A DNA stretch of 64,000 nucleotides, from NCBI GenBank assembly GCA_907165135.1, contig OU015568.1, forward strand, positions 8,130,501 through 8,194,500, given 5' to 3'. The DNA comes from Oikopleura dioica. Taxonomy: Eukaryota > Chordata > Appendicularia > Copelata > Oikopleuridae. Shown piece after piece: positions 46,100-56,721 of the stretch. Made by a program: the position numbers and the translations under genes. The notes beneath the pieces were generated by a model, which saw only the letters and a program-made list of their open reading frames with translations, was not told the origin of the DNA and did no database searches. Within the stretch, counting starts at the first letter, position 1; each line of letters starts with the position of its first letter.

Positions 46100-46375
46100 C
46101 TCTCTTTTGAAAACGAGTAAAAAATAAATAATAAAAGAAGAGAGAGAGAAGCGAGTTCCAAAGCGTATCGTTCTCGTACAGTCGGGATTCTAATTCAAAT
46201 AGCGCCCTATTCGAAGCAAATTAATCGAGATGCTCTTTCTGGTGACAACTGTTAACCGCTCTATATTCTATTACGTGAATATTTCATTCCCATAACCAGA
46301 GAAAAGGAGCGTTAATCAAGTGGTAATAAAGTTCAAGCAACAGTATTTAGAAACGGACACTGTCGACAACAGTAG

Positions 46376-47313
46376 ATGAAATTGTACTGTTCGGATATTC
46401 ATGAGGAGGTGGAGGATGATATAGCAACCTGTGCAAAAGAAGGGGAGTACTCGATTTTCCAACTCAAATTCCTCCAACCTTTTTTGACGAATGAAAAAGA
46501 CGCCGACGACGATTTGATTAAAATTACAAAATATCAACTGCCATTTCTCCCAGGAAAATTAGCAATCGACGATGTCGGATTTCAGATCTGGCGTGCGAGT
46601 TTTTTCCTCAGGTAAGAAGAATCAGAAATCGATTGACAGGTTGATTACTGTCGTGTAGTGAGTATTTGCTGGATCATCCGCAGATGTTGAAGGGGAAATG
46701 TGTCGTTGAGCTGGGGGCGGGATCAGCTTTGCCGAGCATGATCGCTCGTCATTATAGCGAAGAAGTGATGGCCACAGATCTGGATCATGTTCTAAAAGTG
46801 ACGAGAAAATCGATAGAACTTAACCACGAAGCTCTGAATGTGCTGAAGCCTGTCCTCGTGTCAAAATGCTCCTGGGATGATCCGAATGGTAGATTATTAA
46901 GCAGTCGTTTTGACGGTAATAACCTTATTCTACCCACTCAGTCGTGAATAATCCGTTAAGTTTGTATCGCCGCGGATGTGTGCTACAGCCATTTGACAAC
47001 AATGAAATTTTTTCGGATGATAAAAAAGCTCCTGCATTCGGGAACACGAAGAATTTTAGTCTCTCTTGAAGAGCGACCGAACTTCATGACTGACACAATG
47101 TCCGTGGAATCGACCGAGAGAGATCGCTTCCTAAAACATATTGCTCATCTTCAACAAACTTATCCCATTACCTGCCAATTTGTTCCTACATCTTCTGTTA
47201 GTCAATATTTCCTGTATGAGCGGACAGATAGATTAGCTGTCTACGATATTAAAGTAAATATGGGATGCTCTATCACACACAGAGCGAATGAATTATATAA
47301 TTCCGAAGAATAA
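46376..47313 (+). CDS. METTL22: METTL22-like lysine methyltransferase
   Basis: MKLYCSDIHEEVEDD starts the protein. It carries VGFQIWRASFFLSEYLLDH, the SAM-binding motif CVVELGAGSALPSMIA, then TDLDHVLKVTRKSIELN and IAADVCYSHLTT, and ends after SVSQYFLYERTDRLAVYDIK with TAA 47311-47313. The order QIWRA...ELGAG...AADV..Y is that of family-16 methyltransferases and is closest to METTL22, which modifies a lysine on a KIN-type protein. Two GT-AG introns are seen. The next gene (DCAF13) starts only 58 bp after the stop, so the two are probably one operon. Confidence 0.8.
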
Positions 47314-47371
47314 AACTACGTTTAAAACGTTAACGATTTCTTTTTTAAGACTTTATTGTAGAAGTCGTAAG

Positions 47372-49013
47372 ATGGAAGATATCAAGATTCTAAGCCGCAA
47401 TCCATCACACTATAAGCGAGAAACAAAGACAGAGCTTCACCCAGTCCACAGAAATATTTCTAAAAACAGCAATCCGTTGGAGACAGTCAGAGAGTACCAG
47501 AGAGCGTTAAATGCACAGAAGTTGGAGAGAGTCATGGCCAAGCCGTTTGTTGGCGCATTGGAGGGACATACTGGTCAGTTTCGCCATTTCTGATCTTTTT
47601 AAACTGTAAGTGCTTCAGATGGTGTGTCAATTATCGCGCGACACCCAGCAAAATTGAACGTCCTCTGGAGCGGAGCGCAAGACGGCCAAATCAGAAAGTG
47701 GTCACTGACAAGCCGGAAGACAACGAGGAAAATCCAAGCTCACGATGGCTGGGTTCGCGGCCTCGCAGTTTCAAAAACGGACAAGATTGTAACAGTTGGT
47801 GTTGACAAGCAAATCAAACTTTGGAATGGAGATGAATTCTCTGAGGCGCCAGAGATTGCGACAATTATCGGAAAATCGCCATTTACGTCGTGTGATTTTG
47901 CTCTAGGTCCGTTGAAGTCAATAACAACTTTAGTAACTTAAGTAAATTCTAACAGAAATCGATGATTTTCACCGGGTAAAAGACGAAAGTTCGAAATTCC
48001 TCACCAGCTCCTCTGTCGTCGAATATTGGGACTCGACCAGATCCGACCCTATTCGCAGATGGCAATGGGGCCATGACAGTTACAACAGAGTAAAATTCAA
48101 CCCAGTAGAAACTGATCTTGCTTGCACGACAGTGTCAGGTTCGATTCCCGTTTTTATACATATTTAACCTTGATTATCTTGATAGATAAATCTGTCGTTC
48201 TATACGATGTTCGAGCAGACGAACCGATGAAGAAAATGAAATTGGACATGCAAAGTAATGGAATTTCTTGGAACCCGCAGCAAGCCATGCTGTTTACAGT
48301 TGCTAATGAAGATAACAATCTGTATACTTTCGATATTCGTAATGTAAGCCAAAGAATATGAGCCAAGCTCAGTGTCTGGCAGACTCTGACTCACGCCCAT
48401 TATTTTTTACTTGTTTCTAGACTTAACCTTTTTCTTAGCTTTCTGAAGCCTTTTCCATTCACGTGGACCATACCGACGCCGTTTTGGATGTCGATTGGTC
48501 TCCAACTGGCAGAGAGCTTGTATCAGCAAGTTATGATCGAACCGTGAGAATATTCCAACAAGGGAAAAATAGAAGCAGAGAATGTTATCACATCAAGCGG
48601 ATGCAGCGCGTCTTCTCGTGTGCCTTCTCAGGTGATGCGCAGTATCTCATGTGTGGCTCGGATGAAGGAAACATTCGTCTTTGGAAGACGGTGGCTTGGG
48701 CGAAGACTGGAGTTCTTAACTTCAGACAGAGACAATCATTGCAGTACTCAGAAGCGCTCAAGAAGAAATTTGCTCATCACAACGTAAGTTACCGAAAAAG
48801 GGTTCATTTTAAATGCTACTCTTTCTGTAGGATGTGCGCCGAATCGCTCGCCATCGTCACCTGCCAAAGACGATTTACAAGGAGCGAATGAAGATGCAGA
48901 CGATGATCAGCAGCAGAAAGCGAAAAGAACGAAACTTGCAAGCGCACTCGAAGCCAGGAGCTGTCGAGATCAAAGGAATGGCCGAACGAGTTGTGGAAGA
49001 GACTACGGAATAA
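47372..49013 (+). CDS. DCAF13: DCAF13/SOF1, U3 snoRNP WD40 protein
   Basis: The N-terminus MEDIKILSRNPSHYKRETK is the DCAF13 signature. It is followed by REYQRALNAQKLERVMAKPF, WD40 repeats (LEGHTDGVSIIARHPAKLNV, HDGWVRGLAVSKTDK, SWNPQQAMLFTVANEDNN, DAVLDVDWSPTGRELVSASY) and the conserved SOF1 tail (CAFSGDAQYLMCGSDEGNIR, then RIARHRHLPKTIYK). The stop is at 49011-49013. It acts in 18S rRNA processing in the nucleolus. All introns are GT-AG with in-frame joins. A TTATTGTAG acceptor lies just before its ATG, which fits trans-splicing of a downstream operon gene. The PWWP gene starts 66 bp after the stop. Confidence 0.9.
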
Positions 49014-49828
49014 ATTCTGCGCTCAACACTCTGACACTCATTATGTGGAATTTGAAGTAAAATTCGTTGATTTTAGAAAATGAGCCAAGCGCAAGAAACT
49101 TCGGAATCGGAAACACCCGGGCCTTCGGAGCCGAGAGAGCATACCTTGAGGGAATGGCGGGAAGAACGCACCACTTTGTACTTTGGCGATGTCGTTCTGG
49201 CGAGAAACGGAAGATCCAGCCAATCCATTTGGTGGATCGCCAGAATCGACTTCGTCAATCCCGAGCTGTGTCCGACAAGGAAGCAGAAACGCACTCCAAA
49301 TCTGGGAAATGCCTTGGGAACACAAGCTTACGACTGGGACTTCAAGTAAGATTTCACTTTCCTTTTCTAAATTTAATCTATCGTTTATCTCAGGTGGCCT
49401 GTGTTCTTCTACGGAACACACGAAACAACGTGGCTTTCAGAGAGAGACCAGTTGCAAAGATTGGTGAGACAAGACCAAATTCCCGAGTTCAATCGTGCTT
49501 GGCAATACTCAAGCAGTCAATACGAAAAAGCCCTCTTCGAGTGGTATACCGACCCATGGATTTGCCAAGAGACATGGGGCGACGTTAAAGGCACCAAATT
49601 CAACACTCCAGTATTGAGAGGATGGTTAGCCGAAGAAAAGCCTCATTGTGACGTTATCCCGAATTACTGGCTCCCCAATATCCGACGTAATAATCTCTTT
49701 TGTAGAATTTTCTTTCTAATGCAATTTTAGGGGTAAAAAAAGAGCAAGTCAACGTCGTTGAGGAGGACAAAGAAAAGGACGCGATTCAGAGGGAATACAA
49801 ACAGGCGCTTTTCAAAGTCAAAGATATG

Positions 49829-50264
49829 TATTAGTGTCCGGATTTCCACCTGTGTGAAAGTCCTCCACCTATCATTTCCGAGTCCTCCGACTCTCTCACA
49901 CCGAGCCTGCCGCGTGAATCTTCCTTGACCGCGGATTGGCCCCCGCCCGCCTACGCTCTCAAGATACCCACTGCCAGCGACGCCGATTTCTTCACTCATC
50001 CACGCACCTTCGCAAGAAGCGGAGCTCCCTGCTTTTTATCGGCGAAATGCCACTGTACTTAGAGACCAAATACAGAAGCTGTGCATAATAAAGAGATTAC
50101 CGCGGGTTAGAACCCTACTATGTTATTATTGAGTAAAAAGAGACCGATTTAAGGGACGGTCATTAATGTTAGTGATGCTAGTTTTATATTCCTCGGCAAA
50201 GGGCGAGTAGCTCTACCCGGTAACGGCACAATATTCTAGCTCCCCGGTTATGCGGACACTAACA
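49829..50264 (+). repeat. 5' LTR, 436 bp
   Basis: It starts TATTAGTGTCCGG and ends CCGGTTATGCGGACACTAACA; TTAGTGTCCG and CGGACACTAA form its short inverted ends. AATAAA is at about 50,087. It is identical to 57663-58098 as read. Confidence 0.95.
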
Positions 50265-50266
50265 AA

Positions 50267-50284
50267 TGGTGTCAGATACCTGGT
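50267..50284 (+). other. primer binding site
   Basis: TGGTGTCAGATACCTGG, two bases after the 5' LTR, begins with TGG as expected for pairing with the CCA end of a tRNA. The tRNA was not identified. Confidence 0.6.
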
Positions 50285-51065
50285 CATTTTCAAATCTCCG
50301 GATTTGGAAGTTTCCTCGACTGACCCTACCCTTAATCTACTCTTAACTCACAGTAACCTAGTACCGGAAGTTCAGCCCATAGGAAACGCACCACGTGAGC
50401 TCTCCAAAGGTAAGTCCATCCAGAACGAAATTTTTTTCCAAAAAATGAAATTACATCCGCGGCCCCAGTCCAACCAATCAGAACGCCTGAAAGACACTGC
50501 CCCCACGTGCGAGCTAGCTAGTAGTGTTATGCGGTTAGCGAACACTGGCGAAATACTCAGGCGATTAGGACCCCTAGCCGCACGTGAATTTCCCTCTCGT
50601 CCAATCAGCGACCAGTATTTCCAAATTGGCCAATCACGACCCGGTAATCCCCAACTAAGCTAGAAATGCCTATTTTCATGCTGAACAGCCCAGAATCAAG
50701 CCGAAAAGGCGAAATAACCGCGTATAATCGACACGAGCTTAAATTTTTCGAAATTTTTCAAAATTAATTTGAGGAAAGGGATTTTTTCTCAATAAATCTA
50801 AATTTAACAATTCTTTTCTAGTAAACATTGACATAAGCCCTCGGTACACGCAAACACGCCTATTTTCCGCGGATTCGGAATAAAAATATTCCTGCTGAAG
50901 GCAGTGAAAGCTATTCTACGTTACAGTTGCCCGATTATACCTAGATATGCCCAATTTTAAACGAATTTACCCGCTGGGGGACAAAATATTAATACGTTCT
51001 GGGGGACGAAAATTTTTCGGATCAATGGAGACTCACGTGAAAAGCTTCTACTAGAATAGATAAAA
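50285..51065 (+). other. retrotransposon untranslated leader
   Basis: About 780 bases with no convincing ORF lie between the primer site and gag. The stretch holds several CACGTG/CCAATCA-type short motifs and probably carries packaging signals. Nothing more specific is visible. Confidence 0.4.
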
Positions 51066-52352
51066 ATGAGCCCGTACACAGAGTCAAAGTCGACACCTCT
51101 GGTACCCTCTCTGCTGTCTACGTCTACGATGTCTACTACTACTACAACCGCAGAAGAATTTCGAATGAAATTGTGCGAAGTCAAACTTCTCCGGACGCAG
51201 ATTCAGCGCTTCACCGTCGCACCCGAAGAATCCGATCCGCAACACGCGCACTATCAAGCGCTCAAAAACGATCTGAAAGCTGCCGAAGATGCAGTGATCG
51301 AATATAACCTGGCTAACCCCACCGCGGACGTCAAGCCCGAAATAGTCCACGCTCCCATGTCCAACGAAAACGCATTTCGGGAGGCCTCCCTCATGACAAG
51401 CTACATTACAAGCTTGAAGTTCAGCGGACGCTCTGATGAGGACTGCAGCAATCTCCTCACCAAAATCAAGGCTATTAGCCGAGCTTGCCCTTCAATCTCC
51501 TTCATGGAAATTTGGAACGCCGTGCAACCGTGCTTGCCCGCTTCCATCATACGAACACTCGCTGGTAAAACCATCACGACTAGCGACGAGCTAAAAGAAG
51601 CAATAACCGCGACATATGGAAGCCACTCAAATATCTTCCAACGGCTCGAAGAATTTTTCTCCAAGAGAAAGAGCTACAAAACCAGCTTCCCTCAATACCA
51701 ATCTGAGCTTGAAGCATCGCTCGCCTCTATCGCTACTATTCATAAGGAGTGGTTGAGGCGTCGAGCTTCACTTTCACGAAATGGTAGCGAGGAGCAAAAG
51801 GTTTTCGCTCCTTCTTACGATGATTGCCTAGAATTAATAAATTTCCTGAAGATCCTGACTGAAGTGCGCACACAAGACGAGTCCCTCTTCAGAGCGATCT
51901 CAATCGAGCTCACCTCAATTACCTCCCCTGCCCAGTTGGCGACACGTGCGGAGCAAATTCGACAGCAAGTTCATTCCAACAGCGGATTCAATGCAGCTCA
52001 CCGCGGTAGTCCTCGAGATAGTCCTCGAAACAGCCGTCCCGGCAGCAGCGACCGCAGAAAGAAGAACAAAAACGCAGATAAGGGCGACAAAGACGACAAA
52101 AACGCCAACAATTCCAAAAAGCGTGGCGATAAAGACAAAAAATCGAATGGCAGCCGCAGAAGCCACGTCGGCTCCAAGCCATCGAAATCCCAGCAGCAGT
52201 ATGGCGCCCACTACTCAAGCTGCAACCAAGAAATTCCCTCCGACGAAGAGGACGGAAGCTACCAGCTCCGAGACCCTACTCAAGTAGAAGATGAATACTT
52301 CTCTGACGCATCCGAGGCTTCTGCGTACTCCGATGCTACGTCAAAAAACTAA
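51066..52352 (+). CDS. gag: retrotransposon Gag
   Basis: An ORF of 428 codons opens MSPYTESKSTPLVPSLLSTS with a Ser/Thr-rich start. It has a helical capsid-like middle (EEFFSKRKSYKTSFPQYQSE) and a very basic Ser/Arg/Lys tail (SSDRRKKNKNADKGDKDDK). No CCHC zinc knuckle is present; the basic tail probably binds RNA instead. The last codons are TCA AAA AAC TAA, which form a -1 frameshift site into pol. Confidence 0.85.
   Translation: MSPYTESKSTPLVPSLLSTSTMSTTTTTAEEFRMKLCEVKLLRTQIQRFTVAPEESDPQHAHYQALKNDLKAAEDAVIEYNLANPTADVKPEIVHAPMSNENAFREASLMTSYITSLKFSGRSDEDCSNLLTKIKAISRACPSISFMEIWNAVQPCLPASIIRTLAGKTITTSDELKEAITATYGSHSNIFQRLEEFFSKRKSYKTSFPQYQSELEASLASIATIHKEWLRRRASLSRNGSEEQKVFAPSYDDCLELINFLKILTEVRTQDESLFRAISIELTSITSPAQLATRAEQIRQQVHSNSGFNAAHRGSPRDSPRNSRPGSSDRRKKNKNADKGDKDDKNANNSKKRGDKDKKSNGSRRSHVGSKPSKSQQQYGAHYSSCNQEIPSDEEDGSYQLRDPTQVEDEYFSDASEASAYSDATSKN
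52343..52349 (+). promoter_or_regulatory. -1 ribosomal frameshift site A AAA AAC
   Basis: In the gag frame the heptamer reads (TC)A AAA AAC followed directly by TAA. Slipping back one base gives AAA AAA CTA AAC and leads into the open pol frame with no stop. Just downstream, CTTCA-CCGG-TGAAG can form a hairpin whose CCGG loop can pair with CCGG at about 52,377, a possible pseudoknot. Confidence 0.75.
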
Positions 52353-55300
52353 ACTTCACCGGTGAAGGACCACCGTCCGGTATAGAAAACGCAAGTGGTC
52401 CCCTTATCCTGTCAAGGCGAGTCCAGCGCAGCTGCTCCCCTCAATTCATCCCGGTTTTCTTCCCAGAAAGCCCCTACCCCGATACATTTATCAACTCACT
52501 ATTCGACCCTGGCTCTTTCGGAAGCCTGCTACGAGAATCTGTCGTACAACACTTTCAACTTGACGTCAAACCAACTACGCAGACAATCTCTGGCGTCGGC
52601 TCCAATAATAAGCAATGCCTCGGTGAAGTCACCTGCGACATCAAAGTAGGAAAAAACACTCTGTGGCCTCGAGTCAAGTTCTACGTTGTCAACAACGATA
52701 TGATACAACTCGATGCGATCTTCGGTCGAAATCCAATGAATCTGAGATGCTCAGAAATCGCGTACAACACCGTCAACCGTACATTATTCTTCAAAAACAA
52801 AGCCGGATGGGCCCGCGTGCCGTACATTGGTGCGCCCTCCCGAGACGCCTTTAACGAGAAAACGGAACAGCACAAGTTCTACGCGATCAGCAGCTCAGAG
52901 GACCCCTACAAATACATCAAAGGAATAAAATCACGACTCGGCCCAGATATCAACTGTACAAACGACAATGCCCCAGAAGCCGTCAAAATTGGCGGACTTA
53001 TGGAGAAACATAAAAGAGTTTTTGCGATGGAAGACCGCCCAATCGGTCAATTTACATCATACAAGGCCAGAATCCCCACCATCGAAGGCAGAACTGCCAG
53101 TGCACACCAGTATAAAACCGCGACTGCCTACGACGAACCGATGGACAACGAGGTGGAACGGCTAAAGAAAATCACCGTCCTCGCAAAATGCAAAAACAAT
53201 AAGGGATTTAACACCCCGATCCTCCCTGTTGCGAAGCCCGACGGATCTACTAGACTCGTCATGAATTTCAAGGCAACCCTCAACAAGATCTTGTGCGAAG
53301 AAGACTCCTTCTGCGTGCCAGACCTCGGAACAGAGTCGATCATCCCGCCCTATCAGAAGTACCTCCTCACGCTCGACGTTAGAGCTGGATACTGGAACGT
53401 GCCCGTCGAAGAATGCGACCAACACAAGCTTTCCATCATGTGGAAGTCGCAAAACCTGATGTTTACGCGCTTACCGTTCGGTCTTAAGACCAGTGGCTCG
53501 ATTTTCAGTCGTGCCCTGGCCCACTCTCTCGAAAGCGTCACTCACAAGGAAAACTTCAAATGCTACATAGATGATATCCTCATCTTTGCCGAAAATTTCG
53601 ACGTCTTCTACCAAACCGTGGACGAAATATTTGGCTGTCTCAATAAATTCGGCTGGGTTGTCGCTGGAAACAAAGTTCACGCTCTCTACGACCGCGTCAA
53701 GTGGCTCGGCCGGATGATCACCCCGCTTGGATCGATTGCTGATCCTGGAAACGCAAACGCATTCCGGAAAATGGCCCCTCCTAAAACGTACAAAGGGCTC
53801 CAAAGCCTCTTGGGCGCCATGAACTGGCTTAGACAATACGCCGCGGCACGCGAAGATCAAAATGTAGCAAAGATGTCATTCTCTGCCATCATCAAACCCA
53901 TTTCCAATCTGCTGAAAACGAATAAACCCGGAAAGAAGCTTACCTGGACTCGCGAAGCCGACAAAGCCCTCGAAATCATCAAGGAACGACTCTGCTCCCC
54001 GATGATGATTTACCACCCAGACTGGTCGCTTCCATTTACACTTACCACGGATGCTTCAAAATACGCAATGGGTTACTGCCTGACCCAATGTGTAGAGGGA
54101 CAGAAATGGAGAATCATCCGCGTTAATTCAAAAACGCTCAACGACGCTCAGACACGATACTCAGCTACTGAACGAGAAAGTTTAGCAGTTGTATGGGCGA
54201 TTATGGATGCGAAAGTATTCCTCCGCGGCCGAAAATTCGTTGTTCGAGTCGATCACCGAGCACTTACCTTTTTGGACTGCAAACTACCGCGGAATGATAA
54301 ATTAGCGCGATGGCTAAACACCGTCTCCCAGTTCAACTTCATAGTTACTTACCTCCCCGGAAAAGACAATTCCATCGCAGACTTCCTCAGCAGAAATCCT
54401 GAACAACCGGTGAGCCGCACATCGAAGGATATCCCGTCAGAACCGGCCGGTAGATTCGTGAATATCGGCAAATTCGAAGTCTACATCCCGTCCTGGGCCG
54501 ACACAGAAAGTGTCGACAAGATCAAACTCAACGGCGATGATCTAACTTGCCCGGAATCAATCGTCGCTCTGGTGAGCAAAAACGAACCGATCATGGACGA
54601 CAGCGTTAAAACCAGAATCAGCAGCGAGCAATATGCTGATGAAAACATCAAGAAGATTTTGGAATCAGTTGAACACAACTTCGAGTTCCCGCAGTTGTCC
54701 GTCGCTAAGGAAGACGATGAAGTAAGCTGGCTCCGCCGCCACCGAAATAAACTCACCAGGTGCGAAGAAACTGGCGCACTTCTCGTCGACGGTAAAATCT
54801 ACGTTCCCAGAGCCCTCCGCCCTGATGTACTCAGTCGATATCATAACGACAACAACCACATGGGCGCCGCGCGCATGAAAAGTGCGATGATCCATCTAAC
54901 TTGGCCCGAGAAAGCCGACGATATAGTCAACTTCAGCAGGAGTTGCATCAACTGCCAGCATCGAAAAGGTGGACGAGGTCAATCTCGACAACCTGAACCG
55001 CAAAGCATTCCGAAAGGAACGCGCATCTTCGAACACATTCTATGCGATTTCGTCGACATGCCGGTCACCAAACTTGGTTTCAAATACATCCTCACTGTCA
55101 TCGACACATACTCGCGATTTTTGATCGCAGTACCATGCAGAAACCACCGCGCAGTCGACGCAGTTAAAGGCATCAGAGACCACGTGCTTCATCGATTTCC
55201 GCGGGTAGTATCAATTTCTAGCGACAGAGGAAGACATTTTGTCGCGGAGATGAATCAACAATTCGCCAAGCTACATAACATCACCTGGCGATATCACACG

Positions 55301-56287
55301 AGTTACAGACCACAAAGTACTGGCCTCCTCGAGGTTCAACATCGAACCATAAAAGACGCACTTTTTGTGATGGTCCACGAAACTCAAGCTGAGTGGACTG
55401 ATTGTCTCCAGCACGTCGTCTCTACCATCAACCGACTTCCGAACTGCTCCACCAAGATCTCACCTTTCGAGGTCGTATACTTGGAAAAACCGCGATTGTG
55501 TGAATACGATTTAGTCACGCAAACAGAAGATCTGACGGTCGACGAATATACGAAGAGACGATACGAAGCGAAAAGAACGCTTCACGAGAAAATCATGAAG
55601 TTTCAAGCAGAAGCAGATGCCGCGTTACGAAAACAAACGCAGCCGAAGGTTCCGGCTCCTGAAATTGTCGAAGGCGATTCTGTTCTCCTTCATCGACCCA
55701 ACTCTGCTACCGCCAAAAGGACCAAAGTCACATGGCTCGGTCCGTTCGAAGTTACTGCCAGTAACGGCTCCGTCGTCCGTATCAAAGACGTTGAAGGCGC
55801 CGAAGATTGGGTCCACCGAACACAAGTCCAGAAAGTCGAAGAACGAAAACCGGCTTTAGGCCCGCTACCGTGGTTCCCGGACTTCAGAATCCCTCTCAGA
55901 GCAACGCAATACCATCACGAGCCGCCAAAAATACAGCTCAACGAACCTGAAAGAGTCGAGATGCGTGACCCTAGTCCAGGGGACTCTCTCGACAGCACAA
56001 CCGCGGAGAAGGCTCCCACTGAGCCCGAGACTCCAAATCTCGACCTGACAACCGATGAGTTCCATACTCCTCCAACTTCACCTGTGAAGGATTGCTCTCC
56101 GCCTCCCAGGGCACAGTCAACCTCACCTGTGAGGATTGCGAGACGGTCTATGTCACCAGGTCCGATGAAAACGAGAAGCCGATCAAGAATTCAAAGAGGA
56201 GAGGACAAGAAGACACAAGAACTACTCAAGAATCTCGCCCCCTTTCAACTTAGAAGATCATCAAGAAACCGCAAAACCCCAAAATAA
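52346..56287 (+). CDS. pol: retrotransposon Pol: protease, RT, RNase H, integrase
   Basis: The pol frame is entered from gag by -1 frameshift and stays open to 56287. The protease comes first, with LFDPGSFGSLL, so the active-site triplet is D-P-G rather than the usual D-S/T-G. RT motifs are LVMNFKATLNKIL, LLTLDVRAGYWNVPV, FTRLPFGLKTSGSIF and YIDDILIF (about 53,564). RNase H has LTTDASKYAMGYCLTQ and TRYSATERESLAVVWAI. Integrase has the HHCC finger (HMGAARMKSAMIHLTW, CINCQHRKGG) and a D,D-E core: DTYSRFLIAV, SSDRGRHFV and TGLLEVQHRTIKDAL. A C-terminal beta-barrel-like segment (VLLHRPNSATAKRTKVTWLG) and a Pro/Ser-rich tail follow. All catalytic residues are present, so the element looks competent. 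Confidence 0.93.
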   Translation, partial: KLNFTGEGPPSGIENASGPLILSRRVQRSCSPQFIPVFFPESPYPDTFINSLFDPGSFGSLLRESVVQHFQLDVKPTTQTISGVGSNNKQCLGEVTCDIKVGKNTLWPRVKFYVVNNDMIQLDAIFGRNPMNLRCSEIAYNTVNRTLFFKNKAGWARVPYIGAPSRDAFNEKTEQHKFYAISSSEDPYKYIKGIKSRLGPDINCTNDNAPEAVKIGGLMEKHKRVFAMEDRPIGQFTSYKARIPTIEGRTASAHQYKTATAYDEPMDNEVERLKKITVLAKCKNNKGFNTPILPVAKPDGSTRLVMNFKATLNKILCEEDSFCVPDLGTESIIPPYQKYLLTLDVRAGYWNVPVEECDQHKLSIMWKSQNLMFTRLPFGLKTSGSIFSRALAHSLESVTHKENFKCYIDDILIFAENFDVFYQTVDEIFGCLNKFGWVVAGNKVHALYDRVKWLGRMITPLGSIADPGNANAFRKMAPPKTYKGLQSLLGAMNWLRQYAAAREDQNVAKMSFSAIIKPISNLLKTNKPGKKLTWTREADKALEIIKERLCSPMMIYHPDWSLPFTLTTDASKYAMGYCLTQCVEGQKWRIIRVNSKTLNDAQTRYSATERESLAVVWAIMDAKVFLRGRKFVVRVDHRALTFLDCKLPRNDKLARWLNTVSQFNFIVTYLPGKDNSIADFLSRNPEQPVSRTSKDIPSEPAGRFVNIGKFEVYIPSWADTESVDKIKLNGDDLTCPESIVALVSKNEPIMDDSVKTRISSEQYADENIKKILESVEHNFEFPQLSVAKEDDEVSWLRRHRNKLTRCEETGALLVDGKIYVPRALRPDVLSRYHNDNNHMGAARMKSAMIHLTWPEKADDIVNFSRSCINCQHRKGGRGQSRQPEPQSIPKGTRIFEHILCDFVDMPVTKLGFKYILTVIDTYSRFLIAVPCRNHRAVDAVKGIRDHVLHRFPRVVSISSDRGRHFVAEMNQQFAKLHNITWRYHTSYRPQSTGLLEVQHRTIKDALFVMVHETQAEWTDCLQHVVSTINRLPNCSTKISPFEVVYLEKPRLCEYDLVTQTEDLTVDEYTKRRYEAKRTLHEKIMKFQAEADAALRKQTQPKVPAPEIVEGDSVLLHRPNSATAKRTKVTWLGPFEVTASNGSVVRIKDVEGAEDWVHRTQVQKVEERKPALGPLPWFPDFRIPLRATQYHHEPPKIQLNEPERVEMRDPSPGDSLDSTTAEKAPTEPETPNLDLTTDEFHTPPTSPVKDCSPPPRAQSTSPVRIARRSMSPGPMKTRSRSRIQRGEDKKTQELLKNLAPFQLRRSSRNRKTPK

Positions 56288-56721
56288 AATTCCCGCTCGA
56301 CCCTTCCCCGGCCATTTTAGCCGTTTAAATGAAATTTTTCGCGCTCTTTGAGCCCATTTTTCTCTGTTCAATAAGCGCCGTTTACAGCCCTTTTACCTGT
56401 TCAAATTATCCCTTACTAAATTTTACTAATTCTTTGTGTCACCAATTTTATCTAGAATTTCTTAATTTTAACCAATCGACGTAAAATTACCAAAAATTTT
56501 TTTTTGTCTTACTCTACTCACTATTTTCTAAATCTCTTTTCTTGTTAAAGTAGCCCCGTTAACCTACCGCATGTTAACCCATTTATTTACTCGGACCAAT
56601 TTTCTGCCCTCCAAAATAAAAAATTTAAAAAATATTACAAAAAAAATCGAAAAATACTGTAAAAAACTACGAACGAGTGTTGGCGAAAAGCCCCCGTAAA
56701 AAATACCCTGTCAGGCATTTT

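Noticed and set aside
48154-48400. Minus-strand ORFs over DCAF13
   Set aside because: The plus strand carries clear WD40 repeats with in-frame splices.
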